This document shows, one piece after another, positions 21,078 through 30,619 of a stretch of DNA of 64,000 bases (position 1 is its first letter; each line of letters starts with the position of its first letter). Below the pieces are notes generated by a model. That model was not told where the DNA came from and ran no database searches. It saw only the letters and a list, made by a program, of their open reading frames with translations. The stretch lies in NCBI GenBank assembly GCA_050948785.1, contig JBMNEM010000001.1:62001-126000 (forward strand), in the 5' to 3' direction. The stretch comes from JAAZMI01 sp050948785. GTDB lineage: Bacteria > Bacillota > Dethiobacteria > DTU022 > UBA8154. Position numbers and translations under genes: made by a program.

Positions 21078-23165
21078 ATGTCGAACAGCAATGTTGAATT
21101 GAAAGAGGGTTCCGCCGGTTTGCCCCCCTGTCAGGTAGCCTGCCCTATACATCAGGAGGTGCGGGAATATTTGCGTTTAATCGCCTGTGGGGATTTTGAT
21201 CGTTCCCTGGAAGCGATTAAAAGAGCCAACCCTATTTCGGCTGTGTGCGGGACTATTTGTGCCCATCACTGTGAAGACGAGTGCCGGCGTCAGAATGTGG
21301 ATGAGCCTCTTTCCATACGCGGTTTAAAGAGAGCAGCGGTGGAGTTTGGCAAGGCGGACTTTCCCTCCGGGGCGAAAATTGATCCGGAGAAAAAAATTGC
21401 CGTAATCGGTTCCGGTCCGGCGGGATTGATTGCTGCTTTTGATCTGGCCTTACACGGCTGTGCGGTCACTGTTTTTGAACGTGAAAAATTCTTGGGTGGT
21501 GCACCACGCAACTTTATCCCCAGTTATCGCCTGCCTGATGAAACCGTGGATAAGGATATTGAAAACCTCAAAAGTATCGGTGTAGAGTTTAAAACCGGAG
21601 TAGAATTCGGCACCGATTTTGATGCCGAAGGGCTCAAAAAAGAAGGTTTTAAAGCCATACTTATTGCTGTCGGCCTTACGGCCAGCCGTGGCCTGCCCAT
21701 TCCCGGGGCAGATCACAAAGATATCCTTTTGGCACTCGAATTTTTAAGAGCGGCCAAGAGGGACAACTACAGGCTTGATGGGCGGGAAGTGGTCGTGATC
21801 GGCGGCGGTAACGTAGCCATGGACGTGGCCCGTTCGGCAGTGCGCTGCGGTGCGGCCAAAGTAAGACTGGCCTGCCTGGAGTCTGCAGAAGAAATGCCGG
21901 CTTTCCCCTGGGAGATTGAAGAGGCTAAAGAAGAAGGCGTGGAATTCAATCCTTCCTGGGGACCGAAAGCCGTCAAGATTGAAAACGACAAAATTGTCGG
22001 GCTGGAGCTGAAAGAATGTTCCGCTGTTTTTGATGCTGAAGGAAGATTCAACCCCACCTACAATGAAGATAACGTGACCATTCTGCCCGGTGATACCGTT
22101 ATTTTCGCCATTGGCCAGGGTTCTGATCTGGAGGCGGTAGGAAAGGCCGGCGTGCCTGTTAACAGAGGCCGGCTGGAAGGGCTCAATCCAGAGACGCTGC
22201 AGACACCTGTGGAAGGGGTCTTTGCCTGTGGAGAAATAGCTATTGGCCCCACTACTGCGGTCAAGGCCATGGCTAACGGCAGAGTGGCAGCACTGGCGGT
22301 ATTAAACTACCTGGATGGGGAATCCTTCCATACGGCCATGGTTGTAGAGGATGAAGCCCTGCCGGTACTGGCTGACGATGTTGCTGAAAACGTTAAGAAA
22401 ATTGCCCGGCATGAGATCCCCATGCTGGCTCCCGAAGAGCGCGCCACCAATTTCCTGCCGGTGGAAAAAGGTTACACCATGGCTATGGCGGTCTGGGAAA
22501 GCCTTCGCTGCCTGGGATGTGCCGCCGGAGCCGAGAGAGTGGTGGAGAAATGTGCCGATTGCCTGACCTGCCTGCGGACGTGCCCTTACAACGTGCCCGC
22601 GGTCAGCGCGGAAGGCGATCTGACAATCCGCGATCACCAGTGTCAGGCCTGTGGGCTTTGCCTCACTGTATGCCCCAACTTGGCCATTGAGTTCCGTGCT
22701 CCCTACATCACCGAGGCGGAAGAGAAGCTGGAACCTGCTGTCAAAGACTTGGTAGCTGCCAGAAACGGGGAACCTTCTGTGCTGGTTCTTTCCTGCGGTC
22801 TGGGTGCCTATGCCCTGCCGGAGTTCAATGAGGGCTTCATGGCCAATAAACCGGCCAATGTAGAGATCGTCAAATTTCCCTGCATTTCCAAGATCGATAC
22901 CACCCATGTGCTGAAAGCTTTCCAACTGGGTGCAGACAGTGTGATCGTTGCGGGCTGTGCTGAAGATGAAAACAGCAAATGCCCCTTCCAGAAAACATTG
23001 TTCTGGGCCGGCCAGCGCGTCAGCCGTGTGAAAAATATTCTTGCAGACGTGGGAATCGACGCAGAGCGTCTGGCACTCCTGAGCTTTACACCAGAAGAGG
23101 TGGCCAATTTTGGCGAAGCCATCGGTGAAACCCTGGCCAAAATGAAGGAATTGGGCCAGCGTTAA
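21078..23165 (+). CDS. GltD-like FAD/NAD(P) oxidoreductase fused to ferredoxin and MvhD-like iron-sulfur domains
   Basis: A 695-residue cytoplasmic flavoprotein. Residues about 15-90 carry the GltD-type Fe-S cysteines (CQVAC, CGTICAHHCEDEC). The FAD site is IAVIGSGPAGLIAAFDLALH (about 107-126) and the NAD(P) site is VVVIGGGNVAMDVARSAV (about 240). About 480-540 is a two-cluster ferredoxin (CADCLTCLRTCP, CQACGLCLTVCP). About 560-690 is an MvhD/FrhD-like delta domain (VLVLSCGLGAY, VEIVKFPCISKIDTTHVLKA, VIVAGCAEDENSKCPF). MvhD domains pass electrons between hydrogenase or formate dehydrogenase and Hdr-like complexes. The fusion suggests transfer between NAD(P)H and a ferredoxin or Hdr-like partner not encoded nearby. 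It appears to be a single-gene unit. Confidence 0.85.
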   Translation: MSNSNVELKEGSAGLPPCQVACPIHQEVREYLRLIACGDFDRSLEAIKRANPISAVCGTICAHHCEDECRRQNVDEPLSIRGLKRAAVEFGKADFPSGAKIDPEKKIAVIGSGPAGLIAAFDLALHGCAVTVFEREKFLGGAPRNFIPSYRLPDETVDKDIENLKSIGVEFKTGVEFGTDFDAEGLKKEGFKAILIAVGLTASRGLPIPGADHKDILLALEFLRAAKRDNYRLDGREVVVIGGGNVAMDVARSAVRCGAAKVRLACLESAEEMPAFPWEIEEAKEEGVEFNPSWGPKAVKIENDKIVGLELKECSAVFDAEGRFNPTYNEDNVTILPGDTVIFAIGQGSDLEAVGKAGVPVNRGRLEGLNPETLQTPVEGVFACGEIAIGPTTAVKAMANGRVAALAVLNYLDGESFHTAMVVEDEALPVLADDVAENVKKIARHEIPMLAPEERATNFLPVEKGYTMAMAVWESLRCLGCAAGAERVVEKCADCLTCLRTCPYNVPAVSAEGDLTIRDHQCQACGLCLTVCPNLAIEFRAPYITEAEEKLEPAVKDLVAARNGEPSVLVLSCGLGAYALPEFNEGFMANKPANVEIVKFPCISKIDTTHVLKAFQLGADSVIVAGCAEDENSKCPFQKTLFWAGQRVSRVKNILADVGIDAERLALLSFTPEEVANFGEAIGETLAKMKELGQR

Positions 23166-23235
23166 TACATGAGCACAGGCCTTTGCAGCTTTTAAAGAAA
23201 AGGCACCTGATATCGTGAGGATATATGAGAAATAT

Positions 23236-23273
23236 TGCGCTCAGCCCATGCCTTTAGGCTTGTGCTGAGCGCA
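23236..23273 (+). repeat. Hairpin with core related to the IS605-type relic
   Basis: TGCGCTCAGC/GCTGAGCGCA enclose CCATGCCTTTAGGCTTG. The 17 bases AGCCCATGCCTTTAGGC also occur at 47960-47976. TGTGCTGAGCG is repeated once more immediately after. No T-run follows. Confidence 0.6.
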
Positions 23274-23339
23274 GTTTGTGCTGAGCGATGCACCTTAGCC
23301 TATATTGGGTAAAAGCGTACCTATCTTCAGAATGTGCCA

Positions 23340-23395
23340 CCAGCCGGAAAAAACAGCTTCGGGTATGGAACTTCCGGCTGGTTTTATTTTTCCTT
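23340..23395 (+). terminator. Terminator after the large oxidoreductase
   Basis: CCAGCCGGAA pairs with TTCCGGCTGG (23340-23381), followed by TTTTATTTTTCCTTTTTTTT. Confidence 0.85.
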
Positions 23396-23456
23396 TTTTT
23401 TAGGGGAACTTTTAAAGAGGCCCATACGTTCTAGAAGTAGAGAGTAAAAGAGGAGG

Positions 23457-24497
23457 GTGAGGAGGTTAAAAGGTAAATATAATATTTTGAAGGGGGAGGT
23501 CAAGATATCCGGGAAAGTAGACAAAACAAAGCTAAGAAAAAGAATTGTGCGTTGGGGGGGCGGGATACTGCTGCTAATTTTTTTGGTCCTCAGCGTCGGC
23601 TGTAGCGCCTCTGTCAAGGAAACCCTGGGGGGACAAAAAGCCAGCACCGATCAATCCGTGGCGGAATATTCCCAAGCAGGTGAAGCCGAAGCGCCTGCAG
23701 GGGCGTCTTACAGCTTGGTTGATTCCGGCCTTGTTGCCGGGGAAGAAACTGTGTTTACAGGCAAGGAAGAGAGGCGCTATGTTATCCTGCAGGCCCGGCT
23801 TACCCTGGAAATTGAAGATCTGGAGGCTGTGGCCGGAAAAATTCAGGACCAGGTAAAAGATTTCGGTGGCTACATGGTTTCACTGGAGTTTTATGATCTT
23901 CGGGACGAACGTCGCGCCGGGCAGCTCTCCGTACGTGTTCCCGCAAACAAATTTGATTCTTTTCTGGAGTCACTGGACGGGTTTGGCCAGGTTAAAAATC
24001 CGCATGTTTACACAGATGATGTGACCATGCACTATATTGATCTGGAAGCTCGCCTGAAAAACCTCGCCGCCCAGGAAGAGAGAATGCGTGATTTGCTGGA
24101 GAAGGCCAAAACTGTGGAAGAGATCCTGCAGATTGAAAAAGAACTGGGCAGAATCCGGGGAGATCTGGAGGCGATGACTGCCGAATTCAAACACCTGCAA
24201 GAGCGTGTCCACTATTCCTCTCTGGAGATCAGGTTGGAGGAAAAGGACCCGCGGACAGTGACGGTCACGGGTGGATTTGGCTCCTTCGGGGAAAGGATCG
24301 CCCATCTTTTGTCTTTAAATACCAACCGCCTGCTGAAAGGATTTTCTTCCTGTCTGATTGTGGCCATCGGCTCGCTGCCGCTGCTGGTGCCGCTATTGCT
24401 CCTGGCCCTTTTAGGCTGGAAGGCAAAAGTGTTCATCCTGGCCCGGAAAAAAAAGAGCTTGGACCAAAAAGATAACATTGATCAGATCTCGTCTTGA
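23457..24497 (+). CDS. DUF4349 membrane-anchored lipoprotein
   Basis: A 346-residue protein. A basic N-terminus and hydrophobic segment end in lipobox LSVGC (about Cys49). DUF4349 covers about 105-330: RYVILQARLTLEIEDLEAVA, GGYMVSLEFYD, LSVRVPANKFDSFLESL, a long coiled coil (EARLKNLAAQEERMRDLLEK, EEILQIEKELGRIRGDLEAM), then a C-terminal transmembrane helix (LPLLVPLLLLALLGW). The function of the family is not established; it is an envelope protein. The GTG start at 23457 is uncertain because AGAGGAGG abuts it. Confidence 0.8.
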   Translation: MRRLKGKYNILKGEVKISGKVDKTKLRKRIVRWGGGILLLIFLVLSVGCSASVKETLGGQKASTDQSVAEYSQAGEAEAPAGASYSLVDSGLVAGEETVFTGKEERRYVILQARLTLEIEDLEAVAGKIQDQVKDFGGYMVSLEFYDLRDERRAGQLSVRVPANKFDSFLESLDGFGQVKNPHVYTDDVTMHYIDLEARLKNLAAQEERMRDLLEKAKTVEEILQIEKELGRIRGDLEAMTAEFKHLQERVHYSSLEIRLEEKDPRTVTVTGGFGSFGERIAHLLSLNTNRLLKGFSSCLIVAIGSLPLLVPLLLLALLGWKAKVFILARKKKSLDQKDNIDQISS

Positions 24498-24547
24498 GAT
24501 TATCCTTGAGCGAGGGCCACACCATTTCCATACTAAGGGGGAGGATT

Positions 24548-25075
24548 ATGTTAAATAAAATTTTAGCGGCCAATAAAAAGTTTGTCGCGGAAAATAAATT
24601 TAAGCCATTAAGTCATCATCCAGGAAAACATGTAGCAATTTTAACTTGTATGGATACCCGTTTGGTGGACTTTCTAGAACCTGCTTTGGGAATAGGCCGG
24701 GGCGATGTAAAAATGATTAAAAATGCAGGCAATACCGTCATTGACGCTGATGGCGAGATTATGAAATCCTTGGTAGCTGCAACCTGTTTGTTAGGCTGCA
24801 AGGAAATTATGGTGATAGGCCATACTGACTGTGGAATGGCAGGTACAACTGATGAAAAAGTCAGGAATGCGATGATTGCTGCTGGAATTGCAGCTGAGGA
24901 TTTGGAAGGTATTGAGCTTAAATCTTGGATTGGTGGATTTGATCGTGAAGAACAAAATGTACTGGATACAGTAGATAAAATTCGCAACTGTAAATTTATC
25001 CCCAAAAGTGTACCTGTTCATGCTTTAATGCTTGATCTTAACACTGCTGCATTGAAACACTTAAAAACGTTATAA
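24548..25075 (+). CDS. Beta-class carbonic anhydrase
   Basis: A 175-residue enzyme. The zinc ligands Cys34 (ILTCMDTRLVDF), His92 and Cys95 (VIGHTDCGM) are present with the Asp36-Arg38 dyad, as in the small beta-CA (Rv1284-like/type II) group. It interconverts CO2 and bicarbonate, useful for supplying bicarbonate to carbamoyl-phosphate synthase and to carboxylations. ATG 24548 follows GGGGGAGG by 3-4 bases. The codon use is more AT-rich than its neighbours, which hints at later acquisition. Confidence 0.9.
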   Translation: MLNKILAANKKFVAENKFKPLSHHPGKHVAILTCMDTRLVDFLEPALGIGRGDVKMIKNAGNTVIDADGEIMKSLVAATCLLGCKEIMVIGHTDCGMAGTTDEKVRNAMIAAGIAAEDLEGIELKSWIGGFDREEQNVLDTVDKIRNCKFIPKSVPVHALMLDLNTAALKHLKTL

Positions 25076-25118
25076 TGATCTAAAACTGCTGTCTCCAGGT
25101 AATAACTCAAACTGTATA

Positions 25119-25165
25119 AAGCGAGAGTTCTTTTAATACAAAAAGGATTCTCGCTTTTTGTGGGT
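25119..25165 (+). terminator. Terminator of the beta-carbonic anhydrase gene
   Basis: GCGAGAGTTCTTTT pairs with AAAAGGATTCTCGC, followed by TTTTTGTG. Confidence 0.8.
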
Positions 25166-25287
25166 TGATAGGTAGTATTTGATTATTCCCCCTGCCGGGG
25201 TTTGGCTGCTAGCGACATATTAATTGCTTGTTTGATAAAAAATTCTTACATAAAAACAAATCTACCAGGGAAAAATAAAAAAAATTT

Positions 25288-27174
25288 GTGAGGTGTTTTG
25301 AAATTTTTGCTGACAATAAAGACGGGGACACATTAATTAAAGATAAAAATTTGCAGAGCTCTATAGGCTGGTATCCCTGGGGAGATGAAGCTTTTAAAAA
25401 AGCGCAAAAAGAAGATAAACCTATCCTCTTGAGCATAGCGGGAACTTGGTGCCACTGGTGCCATGTTATGGATGACGGGACCTACAGTGATCAACAGGTA
25501 GTTGGAGAAATCAACAAAAATTTTATCCCGATCCGGGTGGATACGGATCAACGGCCGGATATCAATACCCGTTATAATCTGGGGGGATGGCCGACAACTG
25601 CTTTTCTTACCCCGGAGGGCGATGTGATCGCCGGGGGGACTTATATACCTCCGGAGGAAATGCTGGAAATGATTAGTGGCGTCCGCCGCTTATACCGGCA
25701 AGATCCTGCCGGTATAGATAGAGAAATGCCGGCCGGGGACGACGTTGAATTTGCCCAGAGTGGACCTCCCCCAAAAATGGAGACAAAAAAAAGAAAAATA
25801 GGGATGGAAACGGAAACATTTGCCGACCTGATAGGTTTTACTGCTGATCAGATTAAAGAAAATTATGATTCACGCTACGGCGGTTTTGGCAATTTCCCCA
25901 AGTTTCCCATGTTTGAAGCCCTGGAGCTGGCTCAGGTGGCCTGTCTTTACCAGGAGGGGGATCAACAATGGGAAAAAATCTTTACCCACACCCTGCGTTC
26001 CATGTTTACAGGGGAAATTTATGATTCCGTGGAGGGAGGTTTTTTTCGTTACAGCACAACACGCGACTGGAGCGTGCCCCACTACGAGAAAATGCTGGAG
26101 GACAACGCCCGACTGTTGCACTTGCTGCTCACCACCTATAAGTTCACAGCCGATGAATTTTTTGCCCATGCTTCCCGGGATGTCCTCAGGTATCTGGAAA
26201 ACAACCTTTACCTCCCGGAATCGGGCTGTTGGGCCGGCTCGCAGGATGCTGACGAGGAATATTATGCTTTGCCCTTAAACGAAAGGCAAGAGCGGGCCAA
26301 ACCCGGAATAGATCGCAATATTTATGTAAACTGGAATGCTCTGTTAGTGCGTTCCCTGTTTTTTGCCTCGGTTATTTTGGCGGAAGCAAAATGGTATGAT
26401 CGGGCCATGGTTACGCTCAATACCCTCCGGCAGCGCTGTTACCAGCCGGGTAACGGTATGGCTCACTATCTGTCGAAAGAAGATGCAAATGCGCATGTAT
26501 GGGGGCTTTTGGAGGACCAGGCCTCTATGGGGTTGGCCCTGACAGCGGCTTACCAGCACAGCGGGGATCCTGATTGGCTGGATTTCTCCCGAGAGCTGGC
26601 GGAGTACTGCCTGGAGACTCTTTCCATGGAGAGAGGAGCTCTTTGTGACAGGCCTTTAAGGGATCAGGAACTGGGCAGGCTGGCTCTGCCTCACTTTGAT
26701 CTCCGCCAAAATTCTCTTTGTGCCCGTTGGTTTACGGAGTTGGCTCTTTTAACTGGAGAGGAAGCCTATCTGGAAAAGGCTGCAGACCTTGTGCATGCCT
26801 TTATGGGGGAGTACCGCCGGCATTCCCTCTTCAGTGCGGCTCTGGCGCGGGCGGCTTTTGGAGTCAGGGAGAGAGGGGCGACGATCGATGTTGTGGGAAC
26901 TACAGATGATCCGGCCCTGTTAAACCTGCACAGTACGGCCTTGGCAGCGTTTGTCCCCCCCAAGGTTGTGAGGTTGCTATCTCCTGACCAGGCCCGGAAA
27001 TGGGGCTATGAGGAATATGCCCGTGTTGATCAGGCCACGGCCTTTGCCTGCATGGGGAGGCACTGCTTTGAGCCGGCAAAAGACCCTATAGAGTTGGAGC
27101 AGGTAGTTGAAAAAATGGTTAAAGAGCGCCGCGCCCATGTTCTGTTTACGGTAAAACAGTCCGAACGGGTCTAG
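25288..27174 (+). CDS. YyaL/DUF255 thioredoxin-like and six-hairpin glycosidase-like protein
   Basis: A 628-residue protein of the YyaL (SPATA20) family. The N-terminal thioredoxin-like DUF255 domain (SIGWYPWGDEAFKKAQKEDK, then CHWC at Cys55-Cys58) is followed by an alpha/alpha six-barrel domain (about 170-600: GGFGNFPKFPMFEALELA, YEKMLEDNARLLHL, WAGSQDADEEYY). Relatives begin with a longer lead matching SPYLLQHAHNPVDWYPW; here this is shortened to LQSSIGWYPW and GTG 25288 has no clear ribosome site, so the start is uncertain. The biochemical role of the family is unknown. Confidence 0.85.
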   Translation: MRCFEIFADNKDGDTLIKDKNLQSSIGWYPWGDEAFKKAQKEDKPILLSIAGTWCHWCHVMDDGTYSDQQVVGEINKNFIPIRVDTDQRPDINTRYNLGGWPTTAFLTPEGDVIAGGTYIPPEEMLEMISGVRRLYRQDPAGIDREMPAGDDVEFAQSGPPPKMETKKRKIGMETETFADLIGFTADQIKENYDSRYGGFGNFPKFPMFEALELAQVACLYQEGDQQWEKIFTHTLRSMFTGEIYDSVEGGFFRYSTTRDWSVPHYEKMLEDNARLLHLLLTTYKFTADEFFAHASRDVLRYLENNLYLPESGCWAGSQDADEEYYALPLNERQERAKPGIDRNIYVNWNALLVRSLFFASVILAEAKWYDRAMVTLNTLRQRCYQPGNGMAHYLSKEDANAHVWGLLEDQASMGLALTAAYQHSGDPDWLDFSRELAEYCLETLSMERGALCDRPLRDQELGRLALPHFDLRQNSLCARWFTELALLTGEEAYLEKAADLVHAFMGEYRRHSLFSAALARAAFGVRERGATIDVVGTTDDPALLNLHSTALAAFVPPKVVRLLSPDQARKWGYEEYARVDQATAFACMGRHCFEPAKDPIELEQVVEKMVKERRAHVLFTVKQSERV

Positions 27175-27211
27175 CGGGGCAGCGCATCTGTTCTTTTAAT
27201 TTTTTCTTAAG

Positions 27212-27250
27212 GACAAATACCCTCAAAAGCTGAGGGTATTTGTCTTTATA
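27212..27250 (+). terminator. Terminator after yyaL-like gene
   Basis: Perfect 13-bp stem GACAAATACCCTC/GAGGGTATTTGTC (27212-27244), followed by TTTATAT. Confidence 0.85.
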
Positions 27251-27440
27251 TAAATTTTTGTAGTGGTAGAAAATTTTACCCCAAAGCTCAGGAATAGATT
27301 CCGAAAATTTTTAATATATATATCAGGGAGGTAGTTTTCGATAATAGTTTTTTTATAGTTGAAAATACAAATTTCTTCCCAAATGACCTCGAATTATTGC
27401 TAATAATTATCAGAATTGGTACAAAATAATAAATATGTGA

Positions 27441-27796
27441 TTGACAAAGACAATTCAAACAATATACAATTGTACATAAATTAACCTATATTTTTGGAGT
27501 GAATGAAGAGGCATATTGTTACCAGTAGTTCAAGTGCAGTCGCGCCACGATTTGTATCAATTGGATAATACAAACTACCTATGAGGAGGTGGCTTTCCGG
27601 TTGTAAAAAACAGGAATTCAATAGGTAATGCAAAATGAGTTAAAACTAAACAAGGGAAGATTGCATTTAGCAAGGGCGGGTACCAATCTTAGCTTTCAAA
27701 ATTCTTTATTTACTGAGTGTTCAGCCCAGTTCCTGAGAGAAGTTTTGAGTTGGACGTTGTCCAGGAGAATAAAATTCCAATCTTGGAGGTACAAAG
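27441..27796 (+). promoter_or_regulatory. Promoter and 300-base leader of acs
   Basis: TTGACA (27441-27446) with TATACA (27463-27468, spacer 16) or TACAAT (27465-27470, spacer 18). The transcript leader of about 320 bases holds an AGGAGG (about 27582) that precedes no convincing gene, and GGAGG before the acs ATG. I see no known riboswitch; AT-rich imperfect repeats at 27300-27440 could bind a regulator. Confidence 0.5.
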
Positions 27797-29737
27797 ATGG
27801 GGGAAAGTAAAAAAAATATGCTGGCCGGAAATGAAGATATTATCAATCCTTTTGAAGATCAAAGAGCCAAACAAACTGCTGAGCAATTACAAGCATTGGC
27901 CGAACAGGGTATTGAAAGTTTTTGGGCGGAAATGAGTAAAGGTATTTCCTGGTTTAAGGAATGGAGCACAGTTCTGGATGAAAGTAAAGCTTCATCTTAT
28001 CACTGGACCTGGTTTAATGATGGAAAATTAAATGCTGCCTACAATTGTCTGGACCGTCATATTACCGGCTGGCGGAGAAATAAGGCCGCGATAATATTTG
28101 AGGGTGAACTTGGTGATTCACGTGTATTGACTTATCAGGATCTTTATCGTGAGGTCAACAAACTGGCCAGTGCGTTAAAAAAAATGGGATTGAATCGTGA
28201 AGATGTAGTGACCATTTATTTGCCGATGATCCCTGAAACCGTGGTCGCCATGCTGGCATGCGCAAGGATTGGAGTACTCCATAGTGTGGTTTTTGGAGGA
28301 TTTAGTGCCGGTGGGTTGAAGGAACGGATCAATGATTGTTCTTCCAAAATTTTGATTACGGCAGATGGGGGATACAGGCGCGGAAAACCTGTTCCCCTGA
28401 AGGATAACGCCGACACAGCCCTGGAAAACAACGGCTGCCCAAGCGTTGAAAAGGTAATTGTTGTCAAAAGAGCGGGACAACCTGTTCATATGGAGGCCGG
28501 CAGGGATGTATGGTACTCGGAATTGATGGAAAATGCAGAACTTTATTGTGAACCGGAGGTTATGGATGCCGAGGATCCTCTCTTTATTCTCTATAGCAGC
28601 GGGACTACAGGTAAGCCCAAAGGTATCCTGCATACTACCGGTGGTTATATGGTCGGTGTGGAGTCAACTTTTAAATATGTGTTTGATTACCAGGAAGAGG
28701 ACATATTCTGGTGTACTGCCGACATAGGTTGGATAACCGGCCACAGCTATCTTGTTTATGGTCCGCTTGCCAATGGGGCGACATCCGTCTTATATGAGGG
28801 GGGCCCTGATTTCCCGGCGCGGGATCGTTTATGGAAAATTGTCGAAAAATATAGGGTAAGTATTTTTTATACAGCCCCGACATTAATTCGCTTATTAATG
28901 CGTTGGGGCGAAGAATGGCCCGCTTCCTGCGATCTTAGCAGTCTTCGCCTGCTCAGCTCGGTCGGAGAGCCGATTAACCCTGAAGCCTGGTTGTGGTTCT
29001 ACAAGCATATCGGCGGGGAAAAATGCCCGATTGTGGATACGTGGTGGCAAACAGAGACAGGTATGCATTTAATAACCCCTCTGCCGGGAGATGAATGGTT
29101 TAGGCCCGGGGCGGCTACCAAGGCTTTTCCCGGTGTGGAGGTAGCTGTTTTTAACGAGCAAGGAGAGCCTGTAAAACCCGGGGAACAGGGTTTCCTGGTC
29201 ATTACCAAACCCTGGCCGGCTATGCTGCGCACTTTATACAATGATCCGGAGCGCTATCTGACAACCTACTGGCAGCAATTTGAGGGTGTGTATCTCAGCG
29301 GCGATGGCGCAACAGTCGATGAAGATGGGTTGATCTGGGTTACAGGCAGACTGGACGATGTGATTAATGTTTCCGGCCATCGTATTGGAACTGCAGAGAT
29401 AGAAAGTGCGCTCTTGGAACACAGCGAGGTGGCCGAGTCTGCTGTGATTGGCAAGAAACATGATCTTAAAGGCCAGGCTGTGAGTGCTTTTGTTACCCTC
29501 AGGGTAGGGGCTCAAGGTTCGGATGAACTCGTCACAGAATTAAAACAGTTGGTGGTCAATAAAATCGGAGCCCTGGCACGACCCGAAGATATCATCTTTA
29601 TATCTGAGCTGCCAAAAACACGCAGTGGGAAAATTATGCGGCGGCTTCTCCGTGACATTGCTGAAGGCAAAGTTCTAGGCGATACTTCTACATTAATGGA
29701 CCCTGCCGTTATTAGTTCCATTAAAGAAAAATACTGA
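27797..29737 (+). CDS. acsA: Acetyl-CoA synthetase (AMP-forming)
   Basis: A 646-residue enzyme that turns acetate, ATP and CoA into acetyl-CoA, AMP and PPi. It has P-loop YSSGTTGKPKGI, TWWQTETGMHLITPLPGD (A5 motif), GRLDDVINVSGHRIGTAEIE (A8 hinge) and the catalytic Lys612 in KTRSGKIMRR, the site of regulatory acetylation in the family. GGAGG precedes ATG 27797 by 8 bases. Flanking terminators make it a single-gene unit. In an anaerobe it fits acetate assimilation or syntrophic acetate oxidation; the 2-oxoacid oxidoreductase operon follows. Confidence 0.95.
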   Translation: MGESKKNMLAGNEDIINPFEDQRAKQTAEQLQALAEQGIESFWAEMSKGISWFKEWSTVLDESKASSYHWTWFNDGKLNAAYNCLDRHITGWRRNKAAIIFEGELGDSRVLTYQDLYREVNKLASALKKMGLNREDVVTIYLPMIPETVVAMLACARIGVLHSVVFGGFSAGGLKERINDCSSKILITADGGYRRGKPVPLKDNADTALENNGCPSVEKVIVVKRAGQPVHMEAGRDVWYSELMENAELYCEPEVMDAEDPLFILYSSGTTGKPKGILHTTGGYMVGVESTFKYVFDYQEEDIFWCTADIGWITGHSYLVYGPLANGATSVLYEGGPDFPARDRLWKIVEKYRVSIFYTAPTLIRLLMRWGEEWPASCDLSSLRLLSSVGEPINPEAWLWFYKHIGGEKCPIVDTWWQTETGMHLITPLPGDEWFRPGAATKAFPGVEVAVFNEQGEPVKPGEQGFLVITKPWPAMLRTLYNDPERYLTTYWQQFEGVYLSGDGATVDEDGLIWVTGRLDDVINVSGHRIGTAEIESALLEHSEVAESAVIGKKHDLKGQAVSAFVTLRVGAQGSDELVTELKQLVVNKIGALARPEDIIFISELPKTRSGKIMRRLLRDIAEGKVLGDTSTLMDPAVISSIKEKY

Positions 29738-29893
29738 TAAGGCCGTTATCTACTGAACACAGGTTCTTCTTCTGCCGGTACGCTCCCTGTTTTGGGACGC
29801 TGTTATTCTGGCGAAGACAGGGTATGGATCAGGTCCGGGAAGGGGACCGGATAGATCCATGCTCATCCAGCTTTAAAACTTCTATCTTCAAGA

Positions 29894-29930
29894 CAATACC
29901 CTCATAAAAACGGGGGTATTGCCTTTTTGT
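29894..29930 (+). terminator. Terminator of acs
   Basis: CAATACCCTC/GGGGGTATTG with an AT loop (29894-29921), followed by CCTTTTTG. A separate GC-rich hairpin, GGTCC...GGACC within ATGGATC...GATCCAT, lies at about 29823-29862 and has no T-run. Confidence 0.75.
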
Positions 29931-29966
29931 GGGCTTATTTTAATTTTTCGTAGTGTTTGGAAACTG

Positions 29967-29997
29967 TTGCCCTGTTTTTGAATTCCTGTGTTATAAT
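29967..29997 (+). promoter_or_regulatory. Promoter of the 2-oxoacid oxidoreductase operon
   Basis: TATAAT at 29992-29997 with an upstream TG (extended -10) and a weak -35 TTGCCC at 29967, spacer 19. AGGGGG before the ATG at 30026. Confidence 0.45.
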
Positions 29998-30025
29998 GGT
30001 AAAAGTTAACGTAAGGGGGATTTTT

Positions 30026-30619
30026 ATGTGGGCAGAAGACCTCGTGGAAGTGCGTATCCACGGCCGGGGGGGGCAGGGGGCCGTTCTTGCCGCCACGCTT
30101 GCGGCCGAAGTTGCTTTTTGCAATGGTTATTACCCGCAGGCGTTTCCTTTTTTTGGGGCAGAGAGGCGTGGGGCCCCGGTAGCGGCTTTTTTACGTTACA
30201 GCAGTTCTCCTCTCATGCCACGTTGTCGTATTTCTGAGCCCTTTTGTGTCGTAGTGTTCGATGTGGCCTTACTTCCGCCGGAAACATTTTTCTATGGGCT
30301 GAAAAAAGAGGGGCTGCTGCTTTTAAACACTAAAGAGGAGACGATACCCTTCGGACCGGAAATTGGCCGGGAAAGAAAAGTATATGTTGTTGATGCCGCG
30401 CACATTGCTGCTGATTGCGGGCTTATAATTGCAGAGGCCCCCCTGATCAGCAGTGTGATGCTGGGGGCCCTGGTCAAGATTTTGCAGCTGGCGCCGCTGA
30501 AAGTCCTCAAAGAAGCCTTACAGGGAAAATTTCCCCAGCTGGAAAGGGAGAACCTGGCGGGGGCGCAGCGAGGGTTTCAAGAGGTGAAGGAGGTTTTCAA
30601 GGATGCAATTTTCCAGTGA
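30026..30619 (+). CDS. 2-oxoacid:ferredoxin oxidoreductase, gamma subunit
   Basis: A 197-residue protein of the POR/VOR/KOR gamma family: EVRIHGRGGQGAVLAATLAA at the N-terminus, then YYPQAFPFFGAERRGAPVAA. It forms part of the CoA-binding core of the heterotetramer that oxidises a 2-oxoacid with CoA, reducing ferredoxin. ATG 30026 is used rather than the upstream TTG at 29957, since AAGGGGG is 5-6 bases away. Its 3' end overlaps the next gene by 17 bases. Substrate (pyruvate, 2-oxoisovalerate or other) cannot be told from sequence by eye. Confidence 0.9.
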   Translation: MWAEDLVEVRIHGRGGQGAVLAATLAAEVAFCNGYYPQAFPFFGAERRGAPVAAFLRYSSSPLMPRCRISEPFCVVVFDVALLPPETFFYGLKKEGLLLLNTKEETIPFGPEIGRERKVYVVDAAHIAADCGLIIAEAPLISSVMLGALVKILQLAPLKVLKEALQGKFPQLERENLAGAQRGFQEVKEVFKDAIFQ

